Source of the DNA: Verrucomicrobiota bacterium
Lineage (GTDB): Bacteria; Verrucomicrobiota; Verrucomicrobiia; Opitutales; Opitutaceae
Reading direction: 5' to 3'
DNA: 64,000 nucleotides
Assembly: GCA_018239845.1 (NCBI GenBank)
Contig: JAFEGO010000083.1
Coordinates: 28,828-92,827, forward strand
A program made the position numbers and the translations under genes. Shown one piece after another: positions 21,918-30,082 of this stretch; positions within the stretch are counted from its first letter, which is position 1; the number at the start of each line of letters is the position of its first letter. The notes under the pieces are model-generated. The model was given only the letters and a program-made list of their open reading frames with translations. It was not told the DNA's origin and searched no databases.

Positions 21918-23762
21918 ATGTTCGCCCAAGCCAAGATCATCTGGTCCCTCATGCGCGGCTTCCGCCTGCGCTACGGCTTCGCCCTGCTCTGCCTCGTGCT
22001 GGCGACCGTCATCAACTTCGGCATCCCCCTCGTCGGCAGCGCCGCCATCGACTACGCCGTCGCCGGCCGTGCCGCCACGGCGGATACGCCCGGCCTCATC
22101 GCGCTCATCCTCCGCGTTCTCGGCGGCCCCGGCTGGCTGCACGACCACCTCTGGCTCGCCCCGGTGGCGATGGTCGTCCTCGCCCTCGTGAGCGGTGTCT
22201 TCAGCTACCTCAAGGGCTGGCAGGCCGCCCTCGCCAGCGACGGCATCGCCCGCCGTCTCAAGGACGAGCTTTACGATCACCTTAACCATCTCCCCGCGCG
22301 CTATCACGACCGCACCGACACCGGCGACCTCGTGCAGCGTTGCACGAGCGACATCGAGACGGCCCGCCAGTTTCTCGCCGCGCAGGTCATGGAGATCGGC
22401 AACGCCCTCTTTCTCGCCGGCGCCGCCCTGCCCCTCCTGCTCTCGCTCAACGTGCCGATGACGCTCGTCTCCTTCTCCCTCATCGGCCCCATCGTGATCT
22501 ACGGCTACGTTTATTTCCGCAAGGTCCAGCACGTCTTCAAGGAGGTCGCCGAGGCCGAGGGCGCGCTCACCGCCGTCATCCAGGAAAACCTCACCGGCAT
22601 CCGCGTCGTGCGCGCCTTCGCCCGGCAGGAGCACGAGCGCGCCAAGTTCTCCGTGCCCAACGCCCGCTACCGCGACCGCTCCCTCCACCTCCTGCGGCTC
22701 ATGTCGTGGTATTGGTCGATCAGCGACGTGGTCGCGCTCAGCCAGCTCGGCCTCGTCCTCATCGTCGGCGCCAAGTGGATCGCGCAGGGCACGTTCTCCG
22801 TCGGCCTCCTCTTCGCCTTCCTCTCCTACCTCGGCCTCATGCTCTGGCCCGTGCGCCAGATGGGCCGCATCCTCACCGACCTCGGCAAGACCGCCGTCGC
22901 CCTCCGCCGCATCCGCGAGATCCTCGACGTCCCCGCCGAGTCCGAGCCGCTCGCCGATGCCGCGCTGACCGCCGCCCCGCTCTCCGGTCAGCTCACCGTG
23001 CGCGACCTGCATTTCCACCACGCCGCCAGCGATCTGCCGCCCGACGGCCGCGGCGCCCTCAATGGTGTCTCCTTCGAGGTGAAGCCCGGCGAGACCCTCG
23101 CCATCCTCGGCCCCTCCGGCTCCGGCAAGAGCACGCTCATGCACCTCCTGCTGCGGCTCTACGATTATCCGGCCGGCTCCATCCAGTTCGACGGCCGCGA
23201 GCTCTCGTCGCTCCCGCGCAGCTGGGTCCGCGGCCAGATCGGCGTCGTCATGCAGGAACCGTTTCTTTTCTCCAAGACCCTCCGCGACAACCTTCGCCTC
23301 GGCCGCGGCGATGCCCCCGAGCCCGAGATCGAGGCCGCCGCCCGCGCCGCGTGCATCCACGATACGATTCTCTCCTTTGAGCACGGCTACGACACGCTGA
23401 TCGGCGAACGCGGCATCACGCTCTCCGGCGGCCAGCGCCAGCGCGTCGCCATCGCCCGCGCGATCCTGAAGCGTCCGCCCCTCCTCATCCTCGACGATGC
23501 CATGAGTGCCATCGACGCCGAGACCGAGACCCTGATCCTCGACGCCCTCAAGGCCCGTCGCGGCCAGGCCACCACGCTCGTCATCGCGCACCGCCTCTCG
23601 ACCCTCGCGCACGCCGACCGCGTGATCGTCCTCGACCACGGTCGCATCATCCAGACCGGCACCCATGCCGAGCTCACCGCCCAGCCCGGCCTCTACCGCC
23701 GTCTCTGGCAGATCCAGACCAACCTCGAGACCGACCTGAAGTCCGAGCTCAAGTCCTCCTAA
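21918..23762 (+). CDS. ABC exporter half-transporter, degenerate-site subunit
   Basis: The 614-residue protein has a six-helix membrane domain (about 1-320; ATVINFGIPLVGSAAIDYAV, LFAFLSYLGLMLWPVRQMG) and an ATPase domain (about 355-600). Walker A GPSGSGKST is at about 398 and the signature LSGGQRQR at about 502. Walker B reads LLILDDAMSAID, with Asp in place of the catalytic Glu. Such a substitution marks the degenerate subunit of heterodimeric exporters. The partner is the next gene, 19 bp downstream. Together they would export lipids, drugs or peptides; the substrate is unknown. Expression may be controlled by the leader at 21746-21885. Confidence 0.9.
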   Translation: MFAQAKIIWSLMRGFRLRYGFALLCLVLATVINFGIPLVGSAAIDYAVAGRAATADTPGLIALILRVLGGPGWLHDHLWLAPVAMVVLALVSGVFSYLKGWQAALASDGIARRLKDELYDHLNHLPARYHDRTDTGDLVQRCTSDIETARQFLAAQVMEIGNALFLAGAALPLLLSLNVPMTLVSFSLIGPIVIYGYVYFRKVQHVFKEVAEAEGALTAVIQENLTGIRVVRAFARQEHERAKFSVPNARYRDRSLHLLRLMSWYWSISDVVALSQLGLVLIVGAKWIAQGTFSVGLLFAFLSYLGLMLWPVRQMGRILTDLGKTAVALRRIREILDVPAESEPLADAALTAAPLSGQLTVRDLHFHHAASDLPPDGRGALNGVSFEVKPGETLAILGPSGSGKSTLMHLLLRLYDYPAGSIQFDGRELSSLPRSWVRGQIGVVMQEPFLFSKTLRDNLRLGRGDAPEPEIEAAARAACIHDTILSFEHGYDTLIGERGITLSGGQRQRVAIARAILKRPPLLILDDAMSAIDAETETLILDALKARRGQATTLVIAHRLSTLAHADRVIVLDHGRIIQTGTHAELTAQPGLYRRLWQIQTNLETDLKSELKSS

Positions 23763-23781
23763 CTCCTATTCGTCACAACCC

Positions 23782-25653
23782 ATGTCCGCCCAATTTCAAC
23801 AAGAGGACGAATTCCAAGCCCGCCTCGACACTGGCCTGTGGTGGAAGATTTTCCGCCGTGCACTGCTGTACAAGCAGCACCTCATCCCGCTCTTCCTCGC
23901 CGCCGTGACGATCGCGTTGTGCGACTCCGCCTTCGCCCTCATCACGCGCTGGGTCGTCGATGGCGTGGTCGCGCACGGTGCCGCCGCACCCTTCACCACC
24001 TACATCGCCGTGTACGCCACGGTTATCCTGTTCTTCTGCGCCAGCGTCTGGATCTTCATCGAGAAGGCCGGCAACCTCTCGAACCGCATGGCGCACGACA
24101 TCCGGCGCGACTGCTTCGACCGCCTGCAGGAGCTGGAGTTTGCCTATTTCGATACGCGTCCCGTCGGCTGGCTCATCACACGTCTCACAAGCGACTGCGA
24201 CCGCCTCGCCCGCATCATCGCGTGGGGTTTCCTCGATATCGTCTGGGGCATCTGTTTCGTGATCCTGATCGCCGCGACGCTCCTCTACCTCCACTGGAAG
24301 CTCGGCCTCATCGTCATCGGCATCGTCCCGCCGCTCGCGATCGTCTCGAAGTATTTCCAAAAGAAGATGCTCCTCAGCGCGCGCGAGATCCGGAAATACA
24401 ACTCCCAGATCACCGCCAGCTACAACGAGTCCATCCAGGGTGTGCGCACCACCAAGACCCTCGTCCGCGAGCGCGAAAACCTCGGAGAGTTCCGCCACCT
24501 CTCCGCCCAGATGCTCGACGCCTCCGTGCTCAACGCCCGGCAAAACGCACTCTACTATCCCATCGTCACCACGCTCGGCAGCCTCGCCGCCGGCCTCGCG
24601 CTCTGGCGCGGCGGCTACCTCACCCTCGGTGGCGGCATGAGCCTCGGCACGCTCGTCGCCTTCGTGAATTTCGCGGGCATGTTTTTCCACCCCATCAACC
24701 AGCTCGCGCAAAAGCTCACCGAGATGCAGGGCGCCCAAGCCGCCGGCGAACGCGTCATGGGCCTCCTCGCCACCGACCCCAAAATCAAGGACAGCCCCGC
24801 CGTGCTCCAGCGCCTTGCCCAAACCCGGAACCCCGAACCCGAAACCCGGAACTCCAACCTCGCTCCCGACGGCCACGCCAACCGCATCGACTCCGTCGAG
24901 TTCCGCCACCTCACCTTCCAGTACGAGACCGGCCCGGTCGTCCTCCACGATTTCAACCTCACCGTGAAAGCCGGCGAGACCATCGCGCTCGTCGGGCCCT
25001 CCGGCGGCGGCAAGAGCACCATCGTCTCCCTCGTCTGTCGTTTCTACGAGCCCGTCTCCGGCGAGGTCCTCATCAACGGCACCGACTACCGCGAGCGTTC
25101 CCTCGCGTGGCTCCAATCGCAGCTCGGCATCGTGCTGCAGACGCCCCATCTCTTCAAGGGCACCGTCCGCGACAACATCCGCTACGGCCGCCTCGACGCC
25201 ACCGACGCCGAGATCGAGCAGGCCGCGCGCCTCGTCAACGCCCACGACTTCATCACGCAGATGGAAAACGGCTACGACTCCCAGGTCGGCGAGGGCGGCA
25301 ACCGTCTCTCCACCGGCCAGCGCCAGCTCCTCTCCTTCGCCCGCGCGCTCCTCGCCAATCCGCAGATCTTCGTCATGGACGAGGCCACCTCGTCGATCGA
25401 CACCGAGACCGAGCAGCTCATCCAGCGTGGCCTCGCCACGATTTTCCAGGGCCGCATCAGCTTCGTGATCGCACACCGCCTCAGCACCATCCGCCGCGCC
25501 GACCGCATCCTCGTGATCACGAAGGGCCGCATCGAGGAAAACGGCACGCACGAAGAGCTCCTCGCCCGCCGCGGCCACTACTACGAACTCTACACGAGCC
25601 AGTTCCGCCGCGAGCGCGAGGAAGCCGTCCTCGAATCCGAAAAATCTGCGTAG
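23782..25653 (+). CDS. ABC exporter half-transporter, catalytic-site subunit
   Basis: The 623-residue partner has an N-terminal membrane domain (LIPLFLAAVTIALCDSAFAL; TYIAVYATVILFFCASVWIF) and an ATPase domain with Walker A GPSGGGKST (about 406), signature LSTGQRQLLS (about 509) and Walker B FVMDEATSSID with the catalytic Glu. The variant signature LSTGQ would face the degenerate Walker site of the first subunit, while LSGGQ of the first subunit would face this intact Walker B: the standard asymmetric exporter arrangement. The linker before the ATPase domain (about residues 346-358) is encoded by a repeat-like CCCGGAACCCCGAACCC stretch. Confidence 0.9.
   Translation: MSAQFQQEDEFQARLDTGLWWKIFRRALLYKQHLIPLFLAAVTIALCDSAFALITRWVVDGVVAHGAAAPFTTYIAVYATVILFFCASVWIFIEKAGNLSNRMAHDIRRDCFDRLQELEFAYFDTRPVGWLITRLTSDCDRLARIIAWGFLDIVWGICFVILIAATLLYLHWKLGLIVIGIVPPLAIVSKYFQKKMLLSAREIRKYNSQITASYNESIQGVRTTKTLVRERENLGEFRHLSAQMLDASVLNARQNALYYPIVTTLGSLAAGLALWRGGYLTLGGGMSLGTLVAFVNFAGMFFHPINQLAQKLTEMQGAQAAGERVMGLLATDPKIKDSPAVLQRLAQTRNPEPETRNSNLAPDGHANRIDSVEFRHLTFQYETGPVVLHDFNLTVKAGETIALVGPSGGGKSTIVSLVCRFYEPVSGEVLINGTDYRERSLAWLQSQLGIVLQTPHLFKGTVRDNIRYGRLDATDAEIEQAARLVNAHDFITQMENGYDSQVGEGGNRLSTGQRQLLSFARALLANPQIFVMDEATSSIDTETEQLIQRGLATIFQGRISFVIAHRLSTIRRADRILVITKGRIEENGTHEELLARRGHYYELYTSQFRREREEAVLESEKSA
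24821..24857. repeat. CCCGGAACCCCGAACCC-type repeat read in frame in the ABC exporter linker
   Basis: Tandem, imperfect 8-9 nt units (ACCCGGAA, CCCCGAAC, CCGAAACCCGGAA) encode TRNPEPETRNSN, a low-complexity linker between the membrane and ATPase domains. The surrounding codon use is normal. Confidence 0.5.
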
Positions 25654-25656
25654 GTT

Positions 25657-25726
25657 TTACACCAAGTTCGCAAAGATCGCGAAGGGCCATTTTCCGTCCT
25701 TTGCTCGCTTTGCGTTCTTGGTGTAA
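25657..25726. repeat. Inverted repeat with ACCAAG and GCAAAG units
   Basis: The left arm begins TTACACCAAGTTCGCAAAG (25657) and the right arm is its imperfect inverse, ending CGTTCTTGGTGTAA (25726), about 26 nt each with a spacer of about 20 nt. It starts 4 bp after the stop of the exporter gene and ends 10 bp before the next start. The transcript could fold into a long hairpin that separates the two genes. Confidence 0.7.
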
Positions 25727-25736
25727 GACTTCACCC

Positions 25737-27344
25737 GTGCGCTTCCTTCGTTTTCTCCTTCCCGCTCTTCTTCTCGCCCTCGCCGCCTGCGCCAAACGCG
25801 AGACGCCCGTCGATGAGGGCATCCGCACCGGCACGCTCCTCGTCGGCAACCAGAACGAGCCCGCCTCCCTCGACCCGCAGCTCGCCGAGGCGTTCACCGA
25901 TCAGGTGATCCTCGTCGCGCTCTTCGAGGGCCTCACCGCGCTCGACGAGGCCACCGCGCAGCCTGTACCCGCTGTCGCCGAACGTTGGGATGTTTCGCCC
26001 GATGGTCTCACCTACACCTTTCACCTGCGCCCCGGCCAGCAGTGGTCCAACGGCGACCCACTCACCGCCGAGGATTTCGCGTACTCCTTCCGCCGCATCC
26101 TGAGCCCCAAGCTCGCCTCGTCGTACTCCTACATGCTGTGGCCGATCAAAAACGCCGAGGCCTACAACAGCGGCACCCTCACCGACTTTTCTAAGGTCGG
26201 CGTCGCCGTCATCGATCCACTCACGCTGCGCCTCACGCTCGAGCACCCCACGCCGTATCTGCCCGCACTCGCCGCGCACCCGACGTGGATGCCTGTACAC
26301 CGCGCCACGATTGAGAAATACGGCCGCATCGACGACCGCTCCACCGCGTGGACCAACCCCGGCAACCTCGTTGGCAATGGTGCCTTCACCCTCACCGAGT
26401 GGCACGCCAACGACCGCATCGTCGTCGCGAAAAACCCCCGCTACCGTGACGCCGCGCAAAATCACCTCAACCGCGTCGTCTTCCTCCCCGTCGAAAACGC
26501 CGAGGTCGAGGAGCGCAATTTCCGCGCCGGCCAGGTCCACGTCACCTTCAGCCTGCCCGCCGCCAAGCTCCCCACCTACCGCGCCGAGTCCCCGTCGCCC
26601 CTGCGCGTCGATCCCTTCCTCCGCACGTTCTACCTCAACTTCAACACCACCAAGCCCCCGCTCGATAACCCCAAGGTCCGCCGCGCCCTCGCCCTCGGAC
26701 TCGACCGCGCCGCCCTCGCGCAGGCCGTGTACAACGGCTCGCGCGCTCCCGCCCACACGTTCACTCCGCCCAACTGCGGCGGCTACGATCTCCCCGCCGG
26801 CCAGCCCGACGACTTCGCCGCCGCCCGCGCGTTGCTCGCCGAGGCCGGTTACCCCGGCGGCAAGGGCCTCCCCGCCTTCCCTCTCACCGTCCTCAACGAC
26901 GACACCCAGCCCCGCGTCGCCGAGGCCATCCAGGCCATGTGGCAACGCGAGCTCGGCGTGCGCCTCACCATCGAGCCGTGCGAGCAGAAGACCTGGATCC
27001 AGCGCCAGCAGACCCTCGCCCACACCATCGGCATCATGGGCTGGGTGGGCGACTTCGCCGACCCCGTTACGTTCCTCAACGTCCTGAAGGCCGGCGGCGG
27101 CAACAACTGGACCGGCTGGGCCAGCCCCGCCTACGACGCCCTCCTCGCCGAGGCCGCGCGCACCGCCGAGCCCGCCGCCCGCCTCGCCCTGCTCCGGCGC
27201 GCCGAGACCCTGATGCTCGATGCCGCGCCCGTCGCCCCGCTCGTCTTCGACGCCCGCGCCTACGCCCTGCACCCCGCCGTGCGCAACTGGGCCCCGTCGC
27301 CCCTCGGCTTCCACCGTTTCCAACTCATCGAGCTGCGCAATTGA
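25737..27344 (+). CDS. Peptide ABC transporter substrate-binding lipoprotein (OppA family)
   Basis: GTG at 25737 starts a lipoprotein signal VRFLRFLLPALLLALAACAK with lipobox LAAC; 535 residues. The mature part is family 5 (SBP_bac_5): LLVGNQNEPASLDPQLAEAF, FEGLTALDEATAQPVPAVAE, WDVSPDGLTYTFHLRPGQQW then SNGDPLTAEDFAYSFRR, and RRALALGLDRAALAQAVYNG. These motifs match OppA/MppA oligopeptide-binding proteins of the outer periplasm. No permease genes are adjacent, so it either works with a transporter elsewhere or has another peptide-binding role. The exporter genes lie upstream but are separated by the long inverted repeat. Confidence 0.92.
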   Translation: MRFLRFLLPALLLALAACAKRETPVDEGIRTGTLLVGNQNEPASLDPQLAEAFTDQVILVALFEGLTALDEATAQPVPAVAERWDVSPDGLTYTFHLRPGQQWSNGDPLTAEDFAYSFRRILSPKLASSYSYMLWPIKNAEAYNSGTLTDFSKVGVAVIDPLTLRLTLEHPTPYLPALAAHPTWMPVHRATIEKYGRIDDRSTAWTNPGNLVGNGAFTLTEWHANDRIVVAKNPRYRDAAQNHLNRVVFLPVENAEVEERNFRAGQVHVTFSLPAAKLPTYRAESPSPLRVDPFLRTFYLNFNTTKPPLDNPKVRRALALGLDRAALAQAVYNGSRAPAHTFTPPNCGGYDLPAGQPDDFAAARALLAEAGYPGGKGLPAFPLTVLNDDTQPRVAEAIQAMWQRELGVRLTIEPCEQKTWIQRQQTLAHTIGIMGWVGDFADPVTFLNVLKAGGGNNWTGWASPAYDALLAEAARTAEPAARLALLRRAETLMLDAAPVAPLVFDARAYALHPAVRNWAPSPLGFHRFQLIELRN

Positions 27345-27384
27345 TTGCGTTGTTTCCCGCCCGCCGATCCTTCAACGTCCTGCC

Positions 27385-27855
27385 ATGCGTCTCCTCCTCG
27401 CCGTCCTCCTCTTCGCCACCGCCCTCGCCCCGGCCCGCGCCGCCGGCGTCGAATTCGTGCGCGTCTGGCCCGCGTGGCGCGACACCGATTCTTTCCGCCG
27501 CATCTCGGAATACTTCACCGGCAAGGAAAACACCGGCGGCGAAATCGTCCTCCGCACGCACCCCGACTCGCGCGACGGCTTCTACTTTCTCGCCCGCCTC
27601 AAAAACCCCGACGCCGCCCTCGCCGGCGCGAAGTTCGTCCTCCACCTGATCACCCCGGAAAAACCCGAGACGAAGCTCTTCACCTTCCCCGTCACCGTGC
27701 CCGCCGGGCAGACCGTCTTCCAGCTCGGCCTCACCGGCGCCGACTGGGCCGGCCCCAAGGTCCACCCCGTCGCCTGGCAGCTCGAGCTCCAGTCCGCCGA
27801 CGGCAAAGTCCTCGCCAGCCACCACAGCTTCCTCTGGGAAAAACCCGCGAAGTGA
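27385..27855 (+). CDS. Hypothetical exported protein, 156 residues
   Basis: ATG at 27385 begins a signal peptide (MRLLLAVLLFATALAPARA) followed by a beta-rich mature part (FVRVWPAWRDTDSFRRISEY, GFYFLARLKNPDAALAGAKF, TFPVTVPAGQTVFQLGLTGA, HPVAWQLELQSADGKVLASH). I do not recognise a named family. It lies 40 bp after the OppA-like gene on the same strand and is probably co-transcribed. A repeat hairpin and a terminator follow. Confidence 0.7.
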   Translation: MRLLLAVLLFATALAPARAAGVEFVRVWPAWRDTDSFRRISEYFTGKENTGGEIVLRTHPDSRDGFYFLARLKNPDAALAGAKFVLHLITPEKPETKLFTFPVTVPAGQTVFQLGLTGADWAGPKVHPVAWQLELQSADGKVLASHHSFLWEKPAK

Positions 27856-27856
27856 C

Positions 27857-27879
27857 GTAGCGCCGGCATCCTGCCGGCC
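27857..27879. repeat. GCCGGC-ATCCT-GCCGGC hairpin repeat, one base after a stop codon
   Basis: A 6-bp palindromic stem GCCGGC around ATCCT, preceded by GTAGC. The reverse complement at 38295-38317 is identical at 22 of 23 positions. Both copies follow a stop codon immediately and have the same orientation relative to that gene. Confidence 0.75.
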
Positions 27880-27894
27880 TCGTCTCCACCGCTC

Positions 27895-27925
27895 GCCACG
27901 CGTCCCCGCGACTCGTGGCTTTTTT
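27895..27925 (+). terminator. Rho-independent terminator
   Basis: Stem GCCACG (27895-27900) / CGTGGC (27914-27919) with a 13-nt loop, followed by TTTTTT. It closes the transcript of the substrate-binding and hypothetical genes. Confidence 0.7.
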
Positions 27926-28077
27926 GCGCCCATGTACCGGGAAATCTCCGATGCAGAAAATCACCCGCGCCGCGGCACCAACTGCGCGAGCCCGATACTA
28001 TGTTGCTTATCAACCCGGCCGCTTCTCCGGCGGTCGTTTCCACCCTCCAACCAACATACCCACCAACACCCACCGCC

Positions 28078-28278
28078 ATGAACAAAGCCCTCTCCCTCGC
28101 CTTCCTGATCGCCGGCATCGTCCTCCTGATCTACGGCATCAACGCCTCCGACTCCGCCGCCTCGCACGTCTCCAACGCCGTGTCCGGCACCCCGACCAAC
28201 CGCAGCATCTGGCTGATCATCCTCGGCATCGTCGGCATCATCGGCGGCGGCATCGGCATGCTCCGCCGCTCCAACTGA
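28078..28278 (+). CDS. DUF3185 small membrane protein
   Basis: ATG at 28078 gives 66 residues with two hydrophobic segments: LSLAFLIAGIVLLIYGINA and SIWLIILGIVGIIGGGIGML, separated by SDSAASHVSNAVSGTPTNR, a pattern typical of DUF3185. A longer in-frame start upstream would add non-family residues. The gene leads a cassette of small membrane proteins also found together in other Gram-negative bacteria. Confidence 0.82.
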   Translation: MNKALSLAFLIAGIVLLIYGINASDSAASHVSNAVSGTPTNRSIWLIILGIVGIIGGGIGMLRRSN

Positions 28279-28340
28279 GCGCCCCCTCTTTCCGGCCCAA
28301 CTGAACCGTAACTCATAACCTCCAAACCCACATCGCCACC

Positions 28341-28646
28341 ATGAATAACGCATCCGCCACGGCCGACTCGGCCAACACCACCGCCGACGATCTGCGCGCC
28401 CTCATCCGCGACGCCGAACAGGCGCTCCAAAACGCCGGTGACCTCACCGACGACAAGTTCGACGAGCTCCGCGACCGCTTCCAGTCCGCCGTCGGCGGCG
28501 CCAAGTCCTTCTACGGCCGCGCCTGCGCCGCCACCAAGGAACGCGCCGCCCAGGCCGACAAGGTCGTCCGCTCGCACCCCTACGAGTCCATCGGCATCGC
28601 CCTCGGCGCCGGCGTCCTCCTCGGCTACTTCATCTCCCGCCGCTGA
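28341..28646 (+). CDS. DUF883 (ElaB/YqjD-type) membrane-anchored protein
   Basis: The 101-residue protein has a long amphipathic helical part (DDLRALIRDAEQALQNAGDL, FQSAVGGAKSFYGRACAATK) and a single C-terminal helix SIGIALGAGVLLGYFISRR, ending in arginines. This is the ElaB/YqjD/YgaM pattern, proteins linked to stationary-phase stress and ribosome or membrane association. It precedes a YqjE-like gene, as in E. coli yqjD-yqjE. Confidence 0.88.
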   Translation: MNNASATADSANTTADDLRALIRDAEQALQNAGDLTDDKFDELRDRFQSAVGGAKSFYGRACAATKERAAQADKVVRSHPYESIGIALGAGVLLGYFISRR

Positions 28647-28699
28647 GCGGGGGACGATGTATCCCAACCGTTCAACCACCCCGCCGCCGGCCTGACCCC

Positions 28700-29083
28700 A
28701 TGCTGCCTGAGCTTCAAACGTACCTCCGTATAGCTCTCCGCAGCCTCGGTCACCGCGCCGAGCTGGCCGGCCTCGAACTCCTCGAAGCCCGCGACCACCT
28801 GGTCGCGGTGCTTCTGTTGTTGGTCGGTGCCGGTGCGCTCGTGCTGCTGACCGGCGGCGTGGTGACCTGCTTCGTGACCGCGGCCTTCTGGGATACCGCG
28901 TACCGCCTCCACGCCATCGGCGCCCTCGGCCTCCTGTACCTCCTCGCCGCCGCCTTCTGCTGGCTGCGCCTGCGCCGCCTGATGACTGCCTTCCAACCCT
29001 TCGCCCAGACGAAGGAACAGCTCCGCAAGGACGCCGCCTGCGTGCAGCTCCTGATGAACAGCAGCAACCCCGGCCCGCAATGA
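28700..29083 (+). CDS. Phage-holin-family / YqjE-like membrane protein
   Basis: The 127-residue protein has two membrane segments (LVAVLLLLVGAGALVLLTGG; IGALGLLYLLAAAFCWLRLR) and the N-terminal part YLRIALRSLGHRAELAGLEL with EARDHL typical of the phage_holin_3_6 (YqjE) family. Despite the family name it is a chromosomal stress-cassette gene. It follows the DUF883 gene and overlaps the next gene by four bases (ATGA). Confidence 0.82.
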   Translation: MLPELQTYLRIALRSLGHRAELAGLELLEARDHLVAVLLLLVGAGALVLLTGGVVTCFVTAAFWDTAYRLHAIGALGLLYLLAAAFCWLRLRRLMTAFQPFAQTKEQLRKDAACVQLLMNSSNPGPQ

Positions 29084-29337
29084 GCACAGCCGACCGCAAA
29101 CGCCTCCTCGTCGCCCTCTGCGCCTGCGACCGCGTCGAGCTCTGCCTCCACCGCTTCCAACCGGCCGACCCCCGCGTGCGCCTCATGCGCTACGCCCGCC
29201 ACTTCCTCCCCTGGCTCGGCCTCCTCGGCCGCCTCTTCCCCCGCCGCCCACGTCAGGACACCCGCGGCCCCCGCCCCGGCCCCTCGCCCCTCTCCACCCT
29301 GCTGCAACTGGCCCTGGGCTTCTTCACCCGCCGGTGA
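29080..29337 (+). CDS. YqjK-position small basic protein
   Basis: ATG at 29080 overlaps the YqjE-like stop (ATGA), which suggests coupling. The 85-residue product is basic (MSTADRKRLLVALCACDRVE, LMRYARHFLPWLGLLGRLFP) and ends LLQLALGFFTRR. It occupies the yqjK position, and its content (short, basic, one weakly hydrophobic segment) is compatible, but sequence similarity is not clear enough to name it. Confidence 0.65.
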   Translation: MSTADRKRLLVALCACDRVELCLHRFQPADPRVRLMRYARHFLPWLGLLGRLFPRRPRQDTRGPRPGPSPLSTLLQLALGFFTRR

Positions 29338-29344
29338 GCTGTAG

Positions 29345-29363
29345 GCCCGGCCGGTGGCCGGGC
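29345..29363. repeat. GCCCGGCC-GGT-GGCCGGGC hairpin
   Basis: A perfect 8-bp stem with a 3-nt loop just after the stop of the last cassette gene. It has no T-run, so it is more likely a repeat-type 3' hairpin than a strong terminator. Confidence 0.6.
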
Positions 29364-29428
29364 TCCACGACTCCGTTCTCTCTGCGACCTCCTGTAAAAG
29401 AACTTCAGCCCGCCCCCGGAGATTCGCA

Positions 29429-29456
29429 TTTACAACCCCACCCCCGGGCCTAGGTT
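29429..29456 (+). promoter_or_regulatory. Possible promoter of tRNA-Leu
   Basis: TTTACA (29429-29434), a 16-bp spacer and TAGGTT (29451-29456) lie 20 bp before the tRNA 5' end. The -10 match is weak (3 of 6). Confidence 0.35.
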
Positions 29457-29475
29457 CCGCCCTCACAGTGGATGC

Positions 29476-29560
29476 GCCCGGGTGGCGGAATTGGCAGACG
29501 CAGCGGACTCAAAATCCGCCGCCCCCTAAAGGCTTGTGGGTTCGACCCCCACCCCGGGCA
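29476..29560 (+). tRNA. tRNA-Leu (anticodon CAA)
   Basis: An 85-nt cloverleaf: acceptor GCCCGGG (29476-29482) pairs with CCCGGGC (29553-29559), discriminator A. The D-arm is GCGG...AATTGGCAGAC. The anticodon stem is GCGGA/TCCGC with loop CTCAAAA, giving anticodon CAA (29510-29512), which reads UUG. A long variable arm, typical of class II leucine tRNAs, precedes the T-arm GTGGG-TTCGACC-CCCAC. CCA is not encoded. Confidence 0.93.
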
Positions 29561-29562
29561 CT

Positions 29563-29583
29563 CCGCCGACTCGATGTCGGCGG
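29563..29583 (+). terminator. Hairpin after tRNA-Leu
   Basis: A perfect 8-bp stem CCGCCGAC / GTCGGCGG with loop TCGAT, three bases past the tRNA. No clear T-run follows. Confidence 0.55.
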
Positions 29584-30082
29584 ACCCTGAGCAAGTAAAC
29601 GCGTCGAAGGGTAATCTCGAAGAGCAAAGCCGAACGGGCCACTTCGAACGGGCAGAGCCGAAGTTCCGAACACCATCGGACACAACCGCGGCCAAAAGCC
29701 CAAACGGGCTGTCTGCCCGCCAACCACGAATCGAACACAATCGAACACTATCGGAGAAAACGTCGGTCCGCCCAAAGCGGTCAAAAGCGCCCTCCGAAAC
29801 CAGTTCCGACCGATTCAGACCGATTGCGACCGATTTCCTCCGCTTCCCCTCCCGGCCCACCCCAACTGGCCACAAAGCGCCCCGAAACCTTCCCAAAGGG
29901 CCCCCATTCCCACCCCGTTTTACCCGCTTTCACCCCCGACCTCGCGCGCCGGTTTCTGATCCTATCGCAAGGCCCTAACCGAATCGACCCGATCCGACAT
30001 CACTCGCCATCAGTCGCCATTTTTCGGCTTGTATTAGTTTTGTTGCCACAGCTCCGGGATTCCGTCCGCATCGGCCGGGTCC
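29584..30082. repeat. Gene-free 500 bp with decamer-phased short repeats
   Basis: No convincing gene. Three sets of repeats have a period of exactly 10: TCGAACACAA / TCGAACACTA / TCGGAGAAAA from 29731; CGATTCAGAC / CGATTGCGAC / CGATTTCCTC from 29811; CACTCGCCAT / CAGTCGCCAT from 30001. An ATCGGACA site at 29673 links it to the repeats at 7.7-7.8 kb. The stretch separates tRNA-Leu from the defence-type genes. Confidence 0.6.

Noticed and set aside
29472..29978. Frames running through tRNA-Leu and the repeat spacer on both strands
   Set aside because: They overlap a well-formed tRNA and short tandem repeats, and the products have no family features.
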